Assembly (NCBI GenBank): GCA_017505675.1
Contig: JAFVOV010000025.1
Coordinates: forward strand, 1-23,337
Direction of reading: 5' to 3'
Origin: Clostridia bacterium
Lineage (GTDB): Bacteria > Bacillota > Clostridia > Christensenellales > Borkfalkiaceae
Length of the DNA: 23,337 nt
Part shown: positions 8,038 through 15,936 of the stretch, piece by piece
Layout: the number at the start of each line of letters is the position of its first letter
How positions within the stretch are numbered: position 1 is the first letter of the stretch
Made by a program: the position numbers and the translations under genes
The notes under the pieces: generated by a model
What the model was told of the DNA's origin: nothing
The model's database searches: none
What the model saw: only the letters and a program-made list of their open reading frames with translations

Positions 8038-10515
8038 TTATACACCTTTCTTTGCCTTTCTCATTGCTTCAGCATCAGAAGTGTTGGTGGTGCTTACGTG
8101 ACCTTTGAGCGGTAAAATCTTATCGTTGATTGCGTCGATAATCCAGTCAGCCTGCGGGAAGAATTCAGCGTCGAATTCAAACGGAGGCGTAATCCAGTTT
8201 TGAGCGCCACAAACAACAGCCGGTGCATCGAGATAATCGAAGCAGAGTTCGGAGATGTTTCTTGCGAAGTCGTTCAAGATACTGCCTCTTGCGCAAGCGT
8301 CGGAAGCAAGAACGATTCTGCCGGTCTTCTTAACAGATTCAACAACTTTTTCGTAGTTGAACGGAACAATCGACCTTGCGTCGATAACTTCTGCTTCAAC
8401 GCCGTATTTTTCAGAAAGAATTTTAGCAGCGTCCATAGCCCTATAAAGGGTTGCGCCGATGGTAAGAATGGTAACGTCGCTACCAACTCTCTTAATATCG
8501 GGTTCGCCGAGCGGAATTTCATAATATCCTTCGGGTACGCCTTCTTTTCTGAATTCTTCACCCTTATCGTAAATTCTCTGGCTTTCAAAGAAGATTACGG
8601 GGTCAGTTCCGTTAAGAGCAGCGTTCATAAGACCTTTTGCGTCGTAAGGAGTTACAGGGAAGCAAACTTTAAGTCCCGGAACGTGCGCGGGAAGTGCAAC
8701 CCAGTCTTGTGAGTGTTGCGCGCCGTATTTAGAACCAACTGAAACACGGAGAACAACAGGCATTTTAAGAATACCAGAACTCATTGCTTGCCATTTAGCG
8801 AGTTGGTTGAATATTTCGTCACCTGCTCTGCCCATAAAGTCAGCATACATAAGTTCTACGATAACTCTACCACCGCAGAGACCGTAACCAACTGCTGAAG
8901 AAACGATAGCCGCTTCAGAAATCGGAGAGTTAAATAATCTGTGGTAAGGAAGCGCTTCAGTAAGTCCTTTATAAACTGCGAACGCGCCACCCCAGTCACG
9001 AACGTCTTCACCGTAAGAAGTGAGCGTCGGGTCTTTATAATATCTATCGATAATTGCTTCAAACAAACCGTCACGGATATTGAATCTCTTCATGTTGGAT
9101 ACGAGTTGACCCTTTTCGTCAAACGCATAACGTTGTTTACCAGCGATTTGTTTAACTCTGGGGTTTTCTTCCATAGGAATCTTAACGTCCTTACCAACTT
9201 CGATAGGTCTGTCTTCCATCTTTTCAACCGCGCCGTTAGAGAACATAAGGTCTTCAACGTAGTACGGGTCTTTCTTGAAATCAAGATAAGGTGATTCAAC
9301 GGGGTCTGCTGCAAGTTTGCAGAGTTTAAGCATTCTTTCTTTGATAGATGCAAGTATATCGTCAAACTTACCGTCGCTTTCAACTTTAGCGTCAACAAGC
9401 GCTTTTCTGTAAGTAACGATGGGGTCGTATTGCTTCCAGTTTTCTACTTCTTCTATGGTTCTGTAACTCATAGAGTCGGACGGAGAGTGACCACCGTAAC
9501 GATAGGTTACAACGTCGAGCATTGCAGGGCCTTTGCCTTCTACGAGAAGTTTCTTCTTTCTCTTCATTGCGTCGATAACTGCGAGCGGATTGAAACCGTC
9601 TACCCTTTCTGCATAAAGTTGCGTCGGGGATACGCCAGCGCCAAGACGAGCAAGGAAATCGTAAGCCATAGTTTCGCCTCTAGTTTGTCCACCCATACCG
9701 TAACCGTTGTTGAAGAAGTTAAAGAGAATGGGAAGTCCACCCTTCTTTTCCCAAAGTTCACGGAATTGGTCCATAGAAGCAAAGTTCATAGATTCGTAAA
9801 CAACGCCACAACCTACAGCGCCGTCACCAACGTTACTGATAACGATACCGGGTTTATCGTTTACCTTCTTATAAAGAGCCGCGCCGAGAGCAACAGGTGC
9901 TGCGCCACCAACGATAGCGTTGTTCGGATAAATACCAAACGGTAAGAAGAAAACGTGCATTGAGCCGCCCATACCTCTGTGGAAACCGGTGCGACGAGCG
10001 AAAATTTCACTCATAAATCCGTAAAGAAGGAAGTCAACTGCTAAATCTTTAACGTTGCCGGTTTTGTTGAGTTTTTCAACGGGAGCGAGAGTTTCGCCAC
10101 CCATGAAGTCTTTCATTATTTGATAAAGTTTATCTTCAGGGAGTTTGTTGATAGACGCAAGACCACGCGCTAAAACTTCGCTGTGGCTTCTGTGTGAACC
10201 GAAGGTCATATCGTCCATATCAAGAATGTAAGCCTGACCTACAGCCGCTGCTTCCTGTCCCATAGAAAGGTGCGCAGGACCGGGATAAGAGTGCTTAAAG
10301 CCTTGATATTCACCCTTGATTTTGATTTCGTTAATCATGCTTTCAAATTCACGAAGCATTGCAATATCGTTGAAGATACGAACGAAATCGTCTTTCTTAA
10401 AGTTCTTCTTTTCATCCTGAATAGTTTTATCATACTGGTTTACGAGAATGTCTTCAAACTCGATTTTACCTTTTGCTCTGATAAAATTAGGGTCAATTAC
10501 TAAATTTTTTGGCAT
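8038..10515 (-). CDS. Fused E1 (alpha-beta) of a 2-oxoacid/acetoin dehydrogenase complex
   Basis: This 825-residue protein joins both E1 subunits. The alpha part (about residues 40-400) holds the thiamine diphosphate motif, GDG at 230-232 and NN at 269-270, plus YRYGGHSPSD. The beta part (about 470-790) holds SYGEDVRDWGG, SPISEAAIV and VELMYADFMGRAGDEI. Together they would decarboxylate a 2-oxoacid, or cleave acetoin, and pass the acyl group to E2 lipoyl arms. The GDG-to-NN gap is longer than the roughly 30 residues usual in E1 alpha, owing to a segment around FRELWEKKGG. Many Bacillota have separate alpha and beta genes; fusions are known in other lineages. AAGGAG lies 9 bases before the ATG. 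It sits after E3 in the operon. Pyruvate, branched-chain oxoacids and acetoin all remain possible substrates; the gene set with lplA resembles acoABCL-lplA operons. Confidence 0.92.
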   Translation of the reverse strand: MPKNLVIDPNFIRAKGKIEFEDILVNQYDKTIQDEKKNFKKDDFVRIFNDIAMLREFESMINEIKIKGEYQGFKHSYPGPAHLSMGQEAAAVGQAYILDMDDMTFGSHRSHSEVLARGLASINKLPEDKLYQIMKDFMGGETLAPVEKLNKTGNVKDLAVDFLLYGFMSEIFARRTGFHRGMGGSMHVFFLPFGIYPNNAIVGGAAPVALGAALYKKVNDKPGIVISNVGDGAVGCGVVYESMNFASMDQFRELWEKKGGLPILFNFFNNGYGMGGQTRGETMAYDFLARLGAGVSPTQLYAERVDGFNPLAVIDAMKRKKKLLVEGKGPAMLDVVTYRYGGHSPSDSMSYRTIEEVENWKQYDPIVTYRKALVDAKVESDGKFDDILASIKERMLKLCKLAADPVESPYLDFKKDPYYVEDLMFSNGAVEKMEDRPIEVGKDVKIPMEENPRVKQIAGKQRYAFDEKGQLVSNMKRFNIRDGLFEAIIDRYYKDPTLTSYGEDVRDWGGAFAVYKGLTEALPYHRLFNSPISEAAIVSSAVGYGLCGGRVIVELMYADFMGRAGDEIFNQLAKWQAMSSGILKMPVVLRVSVGSKYGAQHSQDWVALPAHVPGLKVCFPVTPYDAKGLMNAALNGTDPVIFFESQRIYDKGEEFRKEGVPEGYYEIPLGEPDIKRVGSDVTILTIGATLYRAMDAAKILSEKYGVEAEVIDARSIVPFNYEKVVESVKKTGRIVLASDACARGSILNDFARNISELCFDYLDAPAVVCGAQNWITPPFEFDAEFFPQADWIIDAINDKILPLKGHVSTTNTSDAEAMRKAKKGV

Positions 10516-10547
10516 AATATATTTCTCCTTATTATTTTTAACTTAAA

Positions 10548-11918
10548 TTAAATTGTAAAAATCGCTTCTCTTACGATTTCACATACGGTAGGATGCGGGA
10601 ATACGAGTTTTTTGATATTTTCGATATCAACTTCTAAATCTATCATAGCGGATACGCTTACGATATATTCACCCGAATAACTTCCGATAATGTGCGCGCC
10701 GATTAAAGTGTTGGTCTTTTTGTTTACAACGAGTTTGCAGATACCGTTAAGGTCGGTGTTTTCTGCAATATATCTACCCGAGAAAGTGAGCGGAATTGAA
10801 ACGCATTTAACGTCAAGCCCCTTTGCTTTTGCGCTTTCTTCAGTTTCACCAACAGAGCCAACTTCGGGGTTGGTGTAAATAACTGACGGAATAACGTTAT
10901 AACGCATACGGTCTTTTTTACCAGTAATGTTGTTTACAGCAACTTCTGCTTCTCTATAAGCGGTGTGCGCAAGCATTACTTTACCGTTTACGTCACCTAC
11001 AGCGTAAACGTTTGCAACGTTGGTTCTCATCATATCGTCGGTAACGATAGCGCCACGTTCCAAATTTACGCCGATATTTTCAAGACCGAAACCGGTGGTA
11101 ACTGCACGGCGACCGATAGAGCAGAGAATTTTATCTGCTGCAACTTTTTCAACCTTGCCGTCTTTTTCATAGATAACACCGTCTTTTTCAACGCCAGTAA
11201 CTTTAGCGCCGAGTTTGAATTCAACGCCTTTCTTTTCCAAAGTCTTTTGAAGGATTTTAGAAATTTCGTTTTCGGTAGGACCTGCGATTTTGTTCATCAT
11301 TTCAACTACCGTAACTTTTGAACCAACTGATGAGAAGTAACTTGCCATTTCAAGACCGATTACGCCACCGCCGATAACAACAAGTTTAGCGGGGATTTCG
11401 GTAAGGTCTAACACTTCCCTATTAGTCATAACAACGCCTGCTTCAAGATTTTCTCTTAAACCGGGAATCGGGGGAACTACGGGCATAGAACCTGTAGCGA
11501 TAATTAAACGTTTTGCAACGAACTTTTCTTCCCCTGCTTTAATGGTAAAGCCTTCGTCACATTTACCTTCGATAAATGCTTCAGCCTTTTTCATTGTAAC
11601 TTTGTTTCTCTTGAGTTGACCTTCAACGCCAGAAACGAGCATTTTTACAACACCGTTCTTTCTTTCAACAACGAATTTTTGGTCAACGGTTGCTTTGCCT
11701 TCAACGTTTACGCCGTATGCTTTTGCATGGTTAGCGTAATCAAAAACTTTTGCGGAATTTAAGAAGGTTTTGCTAGGAACGCAACCTTCGTTAAGGCATA
11801 CGCCACCGAAAGCGCGTTTTTCAATAACCATGGTCTTTAATCCTGCGTGACCTGCGCGTTCTGCAGCAAGATATCCGCCAGGACCGCCACCGATAACAAC
11901 TAAATCAAAAATTTCCAT
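10548..11918 (-). CDS. lpdA: Dihydrolipoamide dehydrogenase (E3)
   Basis: This 456-residue flavoprotein reoxidises dihydrolipoamide on E2 and passes electrons to NAD+. The N-terminal FAD-binding GGGPGG is at residues 10-15. The redox-active disulfide is in GGVCLNEGCVPSKT (Cys41 and Cys46). A second nucleotide-binding motif, GGGVIGLEMA, lies mid-protein, with ATG and GD FAD-contact motifs. The C-terminal dimer-interface HPTVCE supplies the catalytic His442-Glu447 pair. Length is normal. AAGGAG with a 6-base spacer precedes the ATG. It lies between E2 and E1 with short gaps (20 and 32 bases), so it belongs to the same transcript. There is no N-terminal lipoyl domain, unlike some streptococcal and clostridial E3 proteins. 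Confidence 0.97.
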   Translation of the reverse strand: MEIFDLVVIGGGPGGYLAAERAGHAGLKTMVIEKRAFGGVCLNEGCVPSKTFLNSAKVFDYANHAKAYGVNVEGKATVDQKFVVERKNGVVKMLVSGVEGQLKRNKVTMKKAEAFIEGKCDEGFTIKAGEEKFVAKRLIIATGSMPVVPPIPGLRENLEAGVVMTNREVLDLTEIPAKLVVIGGGVIGLEMASYFSSVGSKVTVVEMMNKIAGPTENEISKILQKTLEKKGVEFKLGAKVTGVEKDGVIYEKDGKVEKVAADKILCSIGRRAVTTGFGLENIGVNLERGAIVTDDMMRTNVANVYAVGDVNGKVMLAHTAYREAEVAVNNITGKKDRMRYNVIPSVIYTNPEVGSVGETEESAKAKGLDVKCVSIPLTFSGRYIAENTDLNGICKLVVNKKTNTLIGAHIIGSYSGEYIVSVSAMIDLEVDIENIKKLVFPHPTVCEIVREAIFTI

Positions 11919-11938
11919 AATATTCTCCTTTTTTCCTA

Positions 11939-13591
11939 TTAGATTGAATCAGCCAAAAGGTTGATACTGAAATTTTCAAGATATTCTTTCAAGTCTTTTA
12001 AGAACCTTGATGCGGGCGCGCCGTCAAGCGCTCTGTGGTCGTAAGAGAGTGAAAGCGCCATAGCGGTATAAGGAACGAGTTCGCCGTCCTTGCCGATTTT
12101 AACGCGCGTTTCAAGGGTGTTTACGCCGAGAATACCCGTCTGCGGAGGATTAACTACAGGTGTGAAACTTTCAATACCCATAGTACCTACGTTACTGATG
12201 GTGAAACTACCGCCAGTTAAAAGTTCGGGCGCGAGTTTGCCGTCAATAGCGTCTTGAGAAAGTTTCTTGGATTTTACTGCGATTTCAGAAAGGGTCATAG
12301 TATCCGCGCCGAAAAGTGTGGGAACTAAAAGACCTTTAGGAGTATCGGTAGCAATACCCATATTTACGTGTTCAAAATAACGCATTGTGTCACCGTTGAT
12401 AAGGTGTGCGTTAAGGTCTCTATGTTTTTTAATTACTCTTGATACCGCATATACTATAATGTTATTGATAGTAATTGACGGAAGGTTGAGTTTTTCCGCA
12501 TTTTCTTTAAGCATCTTTCTGAACGCCATAATGTTGGTGCAGTCGAAAGAAATAGTATGCGTAAGTTGAGCCATAGAAGAAAGACTTAACATCATGTTCT
12601 TTGCGATAACTTTTCTGATGTTGGACATCTTTTCGTCCTTGTAAGCCTTTAAGTCGTCTGAAGCCTTTTCTACGGGAGCGGTTGCTTGAGCGGGCGCTGC
12701 TTTTACTTCTGCAACGGGCGCTACGGGCGCTGCCTTCGGATTTACGCTTGCTTCACGAACGTCACGTTCAATAATTCTGCCGTTAGGGCCAGTTGCGGTT
12801 GCGGTGCTTAAATCAACGCCGAGTTTAACAGCAAGGTTCTTTGCTCTAGGTGATGCGAAGATTTTGCCGTCTGCCGCTACGGGAGCGGTTGCAACGGGAG
12901 CAGATGCAGCCGTTTCTACGGGCGCTGCTTTTACTTCTTCCGCAACGGGTGCTTCAGGAGCGCCACCGGGTGCGTAACAAGAAGCGTCTTCACCGTGAGG
13001 GCCAACTGCGCAAACGTTAGAAAGAACGGGAACTTCATCACCAACTTCACAGAAAATTGCAAGAACTTCACCTGCAACTTCAGCCTGATAATCAAATGAA
13101 GATTTATCAGTTTCATAAGAGAACATTACGTCCCCTTCTTTAACGGTATCGCCAACCTTAACTTTCCATTCGGTTAAAATACAACTTTCAACCGTAATGC
13201 CTGCTTTAGGCATAGTAACGGGCTTAACGTTGGGATTAAGCGCTACGGGTGCAGCCGCAGGCGCTGCTGCGGGAGCAGGAGCGGGCGCGGTAACTTCGGT
13301 AGCCGCCGTAGCAGGCGCTGCGCCACCGGGTGCGAAAGACGATACGTCTTCCCCTGCTGCGCCAACAACTGCGATATTAGTTAATACGGGAACTTCGTCA
13401 CCTTCTTCACAGAAAATTGCAAGAACTTCGCCTGCAACTTCAGCGGTAAGGTCAAAAGACGACTTGTCCGTTTCGTAAGTGCAAAGAACGTCGCCAACGT
13501 TTACTTTATCGCCGACTTTAACTTTCCACTCGGTAAGAATACAACTTTCAACCGTGATACCTGCTTTAGGCATCAAAATCGGATTTGCCAT
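11939..13591 (-). CDS. Dihydrolipoamide acyltransferase (E2) with two lipoyl domains
   Basis: This 550-residue E2 core protein carries acyl groups from E1 to CoA. In order: lipoyl domain 1 (about 3-80, lipoyl Lys43 in ETDKSSFD), an Ala/Pro linker, lipoyl domain 2 (about 123-200, Lys163), a second Ala/Pro/Val linker, a peripheral-subunit-binding domain (FASPRAKNLAVKLG to GRIIERDV, about 245-285), another linker, and the catalytic domain with SYDHRALDG (His519, Asp523) at the C-terminus. The two lipoyl domains are offset by exactly 120 residues and about three-quarters identical by eye, pointing to a recent tandem duplication. AAGGAG with a 7-base spacer supports the start. The operon partners E3, E1 and LplA follow. 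The acyl group is not settled by sequence; acetyl is likeliest from a pyruvate- or acetoin-type complex. Confidence 0.95.
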   Translation of the reverse strand: MANPILMPKAGITVESCILTEWKVKVGDKVNVGDVLCTYETDKSSFDLTAEVAGEVLAIFCEEGDEVPVLTNIAVVGAAGEDVSSFAPGGAAPATAATEVTAPAPAPAAAPAAAPVALNPNVKPVTMPKAGITVESCILTEWKVKVGDTVKEGDVMFSYETDKSSFDYQAEVAGEVLAIFCEVGDEVPVLSNVCAVGPHGEDASCYAPGGAPEAPVAEEVKAAPVETAASAPVATAPVAADGKIFASPRAKNLAVKLGVDLSTATATGPNGRIIERDVREASVNPKAAPVAPVAEVKAAPAQATAPVEKASDDLKAYKDEKMSNIRKVIAKNMMLSLSSMAQLTHTISFDCTNIMAFRKMLKENAEKLNLPSITINNIIVYAVSRVIKKHRDLNAHLINGDTMRYFEHVNMGIATDTPKGLLVPTLFGADTMTLSEIAVKSKKLSQDAIDGKLAPELLTGGSFTISNVGTMGIESFTPVVNPPQTGILGVNTLETRVKIGKDGELVPYTAMALSLSYDHRALDGAPASRFLKDLKEYLENFSINLLADSI

Positions 13592-13634
13592 AAATTTACT
13601 CCTTATATAAATGTATTGTTTTTTAATTTATTCA

Positions 13635-13662
13635 ACCCGAGAGCGTAATTTTGCCCTCGGGT
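13635..13662. other. GC-rich hairpin between the dehydrogenase gene and E2
   Basis: ACCCGAG (13635-13641) pairs with CTCGGGT (13656-13662), and GC/GC pairs continue inside after an A/C mismatch. In the operon direction (- strand) no T-run follows; a T-run (13669-13675) lies on the + side where no + gene ends. It may set transcript stability or partial termination between the first gene and the complex genes. TTGAAT just downstream on the - strand could be part of a weak internal promoter. Confidence 0.45.
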
Positions 13663-13673
13663 GAAGTGTTTTT

Positions 13674-14939
13674 TTAGATTTTCTTTGCGTTTGCAAGTAA
13701 ATATTTTTCCGCTTCGTCAGACCAAATGCCGTTGTGTCTAGCGCAAATTTCAGCAAGGTCAGCAAAGAACTTATCGGTTTTACCGAGTTCTGCAAAGTCT
13801 GCAATAGCGGTCATAGGCATAGAAACGTGCGTGTATGCAAGTTTTTTAGCGCCCTTAATGTTGGGAAGGTTAAGCGTGGTGTCAATAACGCTGTCAAGAC
13901 CGCCAACGTGTGAAATCATAATAGACGGGTTAATTTTGCCTTCACCAGCAAGTTTTAACGCTTCGCGAAGGTCGTTAGTGTTACCGCCAGAAGTACCGGT
14001 AATTCTGTGGAAAGAATAGTGTACGTCATAGAAGTTAAACTTCGCAGAGAAATCAGTTTTGGTAGGACCAGCGAAGAAGTTTAAGCAACCGTTGTGAGCG
14101 AGAAGCGCATCACCTTGTTCGATAAGAGCAGATACGGGAGCGTAAACAAATACGTCGTCAAAGCCGTTGCCACCGTTAAGGTCTTTCATATATTGAACGG
14201 GGTCTTCAATTGCAGAAGTGTTTACGTAAACGAGTTTAACGCCGTTCTTTGCTGCATCTTCAACGGTTAAAAGGCTTGCTGCCCTGTCAAGACGCGCTTG
14301 GTCAATATCGGTAACAACCATAAGCGAAGGTTTCCTATCGCCGTGGATACCGTAATCAACTGCGCCAAGACCCATAGGACCAACGCCTGCTAAAATTGCA
14401 ACAGCGCCACCTTCTTTGATACCCATATCGTGGCTATGAGTTTCATAAACGCTGTGATAGTTTTCGTGATAACCTGCGATAATACAAGACATAGGTTCTG
14501 CCAAAGACGCCTTGTAGTAACTATCGCCTTCATAAGGAATAAGGCAGTCGGTAGCCATAACTTCGTTAGGGATAATAACGTAAGTTGCGTCACCACCGAT
14601 ATATTTATAAGAATAGCCGGGAGCAATAGCAGGGTTTTCAGGAAGGTTCATAGCAGGTTGAATACCAAACTTCATACCTTCTTTAAAAATGTGTTGCCAT
14701 TTTGCGCCGACCTTAATAATGTCACCGCAGAATTCGTGACCGATAATAACGGGGTTTTCCGCAATATCTTCAGGAACTCTCTTATGCTTTTCACCTTGGA
14801 TAGCCGCTTTGTAACTAGACATACAAATACTATCTGATACTACGCGCGCTAAAATTTCATCTTCTTTAATTTCGGGCAATTCAAACTCTTCAAGTCTTAA
14901 ATCGCTCTGACCGTAAAGTCTTACTGCTTTTGTTTTCAT
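13674..14939 (-). CDS. Zinc-type medium-chain dehydrogenase, SorE-like
   Basis: This 421-residue member of the zinc-dependent medium-chain dehydrogenase superfamily has likely catalytic zinc ligands Cys39 (SICMSSYK), His68-Glu69 (IIGHEF) and Glu148 (LAEPM). The nucleotide fold shows AGVGPMG (184-190). The four-cysteine structural zinc lobe is absent, as in sorbitol-dehydrogenase types. The long form and N-terminal pattern recall L-sorbose-1-phosphate reductase (SorE) rather than the ~350-residue butanediol dehydrogenases. It is first in the operon ahead of E2, E3 and E1, so it may make or recycle a polyol-, diol- or acetoin-type substrate or balance NADH. AGGAGG lies 11 bases before the ATG, and a DeoR regulator is divergent. 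The SorE name is by overall resemblance and could be wrong. Confidence 0.82.
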   Translation of the reverse strand: MKTKAVRLYGQSDLRLEEFELPEIKEDEILARVVSDSICMSSYKAAIQGEKHKRVPEDIAENPVIIGHEFCGDIIKVGAKWQHIFKEGMKFGIQPAMNLPENPAIAPGYSYKYIGGDATYVIIPNEVMATDCLIPYEGDSYYKASLAEPMSCIIAGYHENYHSVYETHSHDMGIKEGGAVAILAGVGPMGLGAVDYGIHGDRKPSLMVVTDIDQARLDRAASLLTVEDAAKNGVKLVYVNTSAIEDPVQYMKDLNGGNGFDDVFVYAPVSALIEQGDALLAHNGCLNFFAGPTKTDFSAKFNFYDVHYSFHRITGTSGGNTNDLREALKLAGEGKINPSIMISHVGGLDSVIDTTLNLPNIKGAKKLAYTHVSMPMTAIADFAELGKTDKFFADLAEICARHNGIWSDEAEKYLLANAKKI

Positions 14940-14972
14940 TTATACAGTATCCTCCTAATTTTATTCCTAATA

Positions 14973-14981
14973 ATTATACCA
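14973..14981 (-). promoter_or_regulatory. Extended -10 promoter of the dehydrogenase-complex operon
   Basis: Read on the - strand, TGG then TATAAT (14978-14973) is a consensus -10 with the TGn extension. Transcription would start near 14966, giving a leader of about 27 bases that contains AGGAGG. No good -35 box is visible at 16-18 bases, so an activator or the extended -10 alone may suffice. Confidence 0.55.
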
Positions 14982-15015
14982 TATATATTTTATTTTGCAC
15001 CCCCTTGTAATTAAG

Positions 15016-15044
15016 TTGCAAAAAGATAATTTTTATGATAAAAT
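15016..15044 (+). promoter_or_regulatory. Promoter of the DeoR-family regulator gene
   Basis: TTGCAA (15016-15021), 17 bases, TAAAAT (15039-15044), with TG at 15036-15037 as an extended -10. The start would be near 15051, just upstream of the direct repeats. AGGGG (15108-15112) lies 7 bases before the ATG at 15120. Confidence 0.6.
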
Positions 15045-15052
15045 TTAATCAC

Positions 15053-15082
15053 AAATGAACAATAATAATCAAAATGAACAAT
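15053..15082. promoter_or_regulatory. Pair of direct repeats, likely DeoR operator
   Basis: AAATGAACAAT occurs twice without a mismatch (15053-15063 and 15072-15082), 19 bases apart start to start, nearly two helical turns. The repeats lie between the regulator's promoter and its start codon and about 75-115 bases upstream of the divergent operon's start site. Repeated sites near their own gene are typical for DeoR-family repressors. Autoregulation is inferred. Confidence 0.6.
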
Positions 15083-15119
15083 TAAATTTGCGGAAATAAT
15101 CTTTTTTAGGGGTAAAAAT

Positions 15120-15896
15120 ATGCTTTCACTTGAACGCCAAGAAGAAATTTTAGAAATTTTGAACAAAAACAAATCTGCAACCGTTGAAGAACTTGCGGCA
15201 GAACTTTTCGTAAGTGGCGCAACCGTTAGGCGTGATTTAAGGTCTATGGAAAAACAAGGGCTAATAAAGCGCTCTCACGGTGGCGCAATGCCGTTTAAAT
15301 CAAGCGCGGAAGAATCTGCGTTTGCAATACGCGAACAGGAAAATACCGCTGCAAAACGCGCCATTGCAAACCTTGCCGTTAGACTTATTAAAAACGGTGA
15401 TTCCGTTTTTCTTGATTCTAGTAGTACTACCGGGCTTATAATACCCATGCTAAATAATTTTAAATATCTTTCGGTAACGACTACGGGACTGCGCAACGCC
15501 CTATTGTTATCACAAACCAACAACGTTAAAATTTATATTGCAGGCGGTCAAATTCAAAACCACAGCAACTCTATTATCGGCACGGATACTATGGATTATA
15601 TTTCAAGAATCCACGCGGATATTTCTTTAATATCTTGCACGGGATTAGATATAATAAACGGCTTTACCGACGCGAGTATTGAACAAGCAAAATTAAAACA
15701 ACAAATGCGCAAAAATTCAAATAAAGTTGCAATGCTTTGCGACAGCACTAAATTTAATAAAACTTTTCTTTGTACCGATTTTCATTTTAACGATATAGAT
15801 TATCTAATAACTGAAAAAACGCCACCCGAAGAATATCTTGAAAAAATTGCGCAAACGAAGTGCCAACTTATAACCCCCGACAATACTGATTTTTAA
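15120..15896 (+). CDS. DeoR-family transcriptional regulator
   Basis: This 258-residue regulator has an N-terminal DeoR winged helix: RQEEILEILN, then the helix-turn-helix (TVEELAAELFVSGATVRRDL, about 21-40), then GLIKRSHGGAM. A C-terminal DeoR sensor domain follows (about 75-235), with DSSSTTG (~100) and an IAGGQIQNHSNSIIG stretch (~140) that form the sugar-phosphate-type effector pocket. Most relatives sense phosphorylated sugars or polyols. It is divergent from the SorE-like dehydrogenase and complex operon with a 180-base shared upstream region, so that operon is its best target, and an effector such as a sugar or polyol phosphate is likely. It ends in a terminator shared with the convergent SDR gene. 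Confidence 0.93.
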   Translation: MLSLERQEEILEILNKNKSATVEELAAELFVSGATVRRDLRSMEKQGLIKRSHGGAMPFKSSAEESAFAIREQENTAAKRAIANLAVRLIKNGDSVFLDSSSTTGLIIPMLNNFKYLSVTTTGLRNALLLSQTNNVKIYIAGGQIQNHSNSIIGTDTMDYISRIHADISLISCTGLDIINGFTDASIEQAKLKQQMRKNSNKVAMLCDSTKFNKTFLCTDFHFNDIDYLITEKTPPEEYLEKIAQTKCQLITPDNTDF

Positions 15897-15900
15897 CTAA

Positions 15901-15931
15901 AAAAGGATTTGACAAAAAGTCAAATCCTTTT
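15901..15931. terminator. Bidirectional terminator between the DeoR and SDR genes
   Basis: AAAAGGATTTGAC (15901-15913) and GTCAAATCCTTTT (15919-15931) make a 13-bp perfect stem with a five-A loop. T-rich tails exist on both strands, so it can end both convergent transcripts. Confidence 0.88.
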
Positions 15932-15936
15932 AATAT

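Noticed and set aside
8200..9945. Long + strand open frames opposite the fused E1 gene
   Set aside because: They lie wholly antisense to a gene with clear E1 motifs, have no ribosome binding sites of note, and read as Cys/Phe/Asn-rich shadows caused by strong codon bias.
13197..13478. Ala/Gly-rich + strand frame opposite the E2 linker
   Set aside because: It is the reverse reading of Ala/Pro/Val-rich linkers and the lipoyl domain; the composition is an artefact.
12950..13591. DNA repeat 360 bases apart as a mobile or CRISPR-like element
   Set aside because: The repeat is fully explained by the two lipoyl domains of E2, in frame.
14940..15119. Catabolite-response (cre) site between the divergent DeoR and dehydrogenase genes
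   Set aside because: No match to the TGnnAnCGnTnnCA pattern was found in this spacer.
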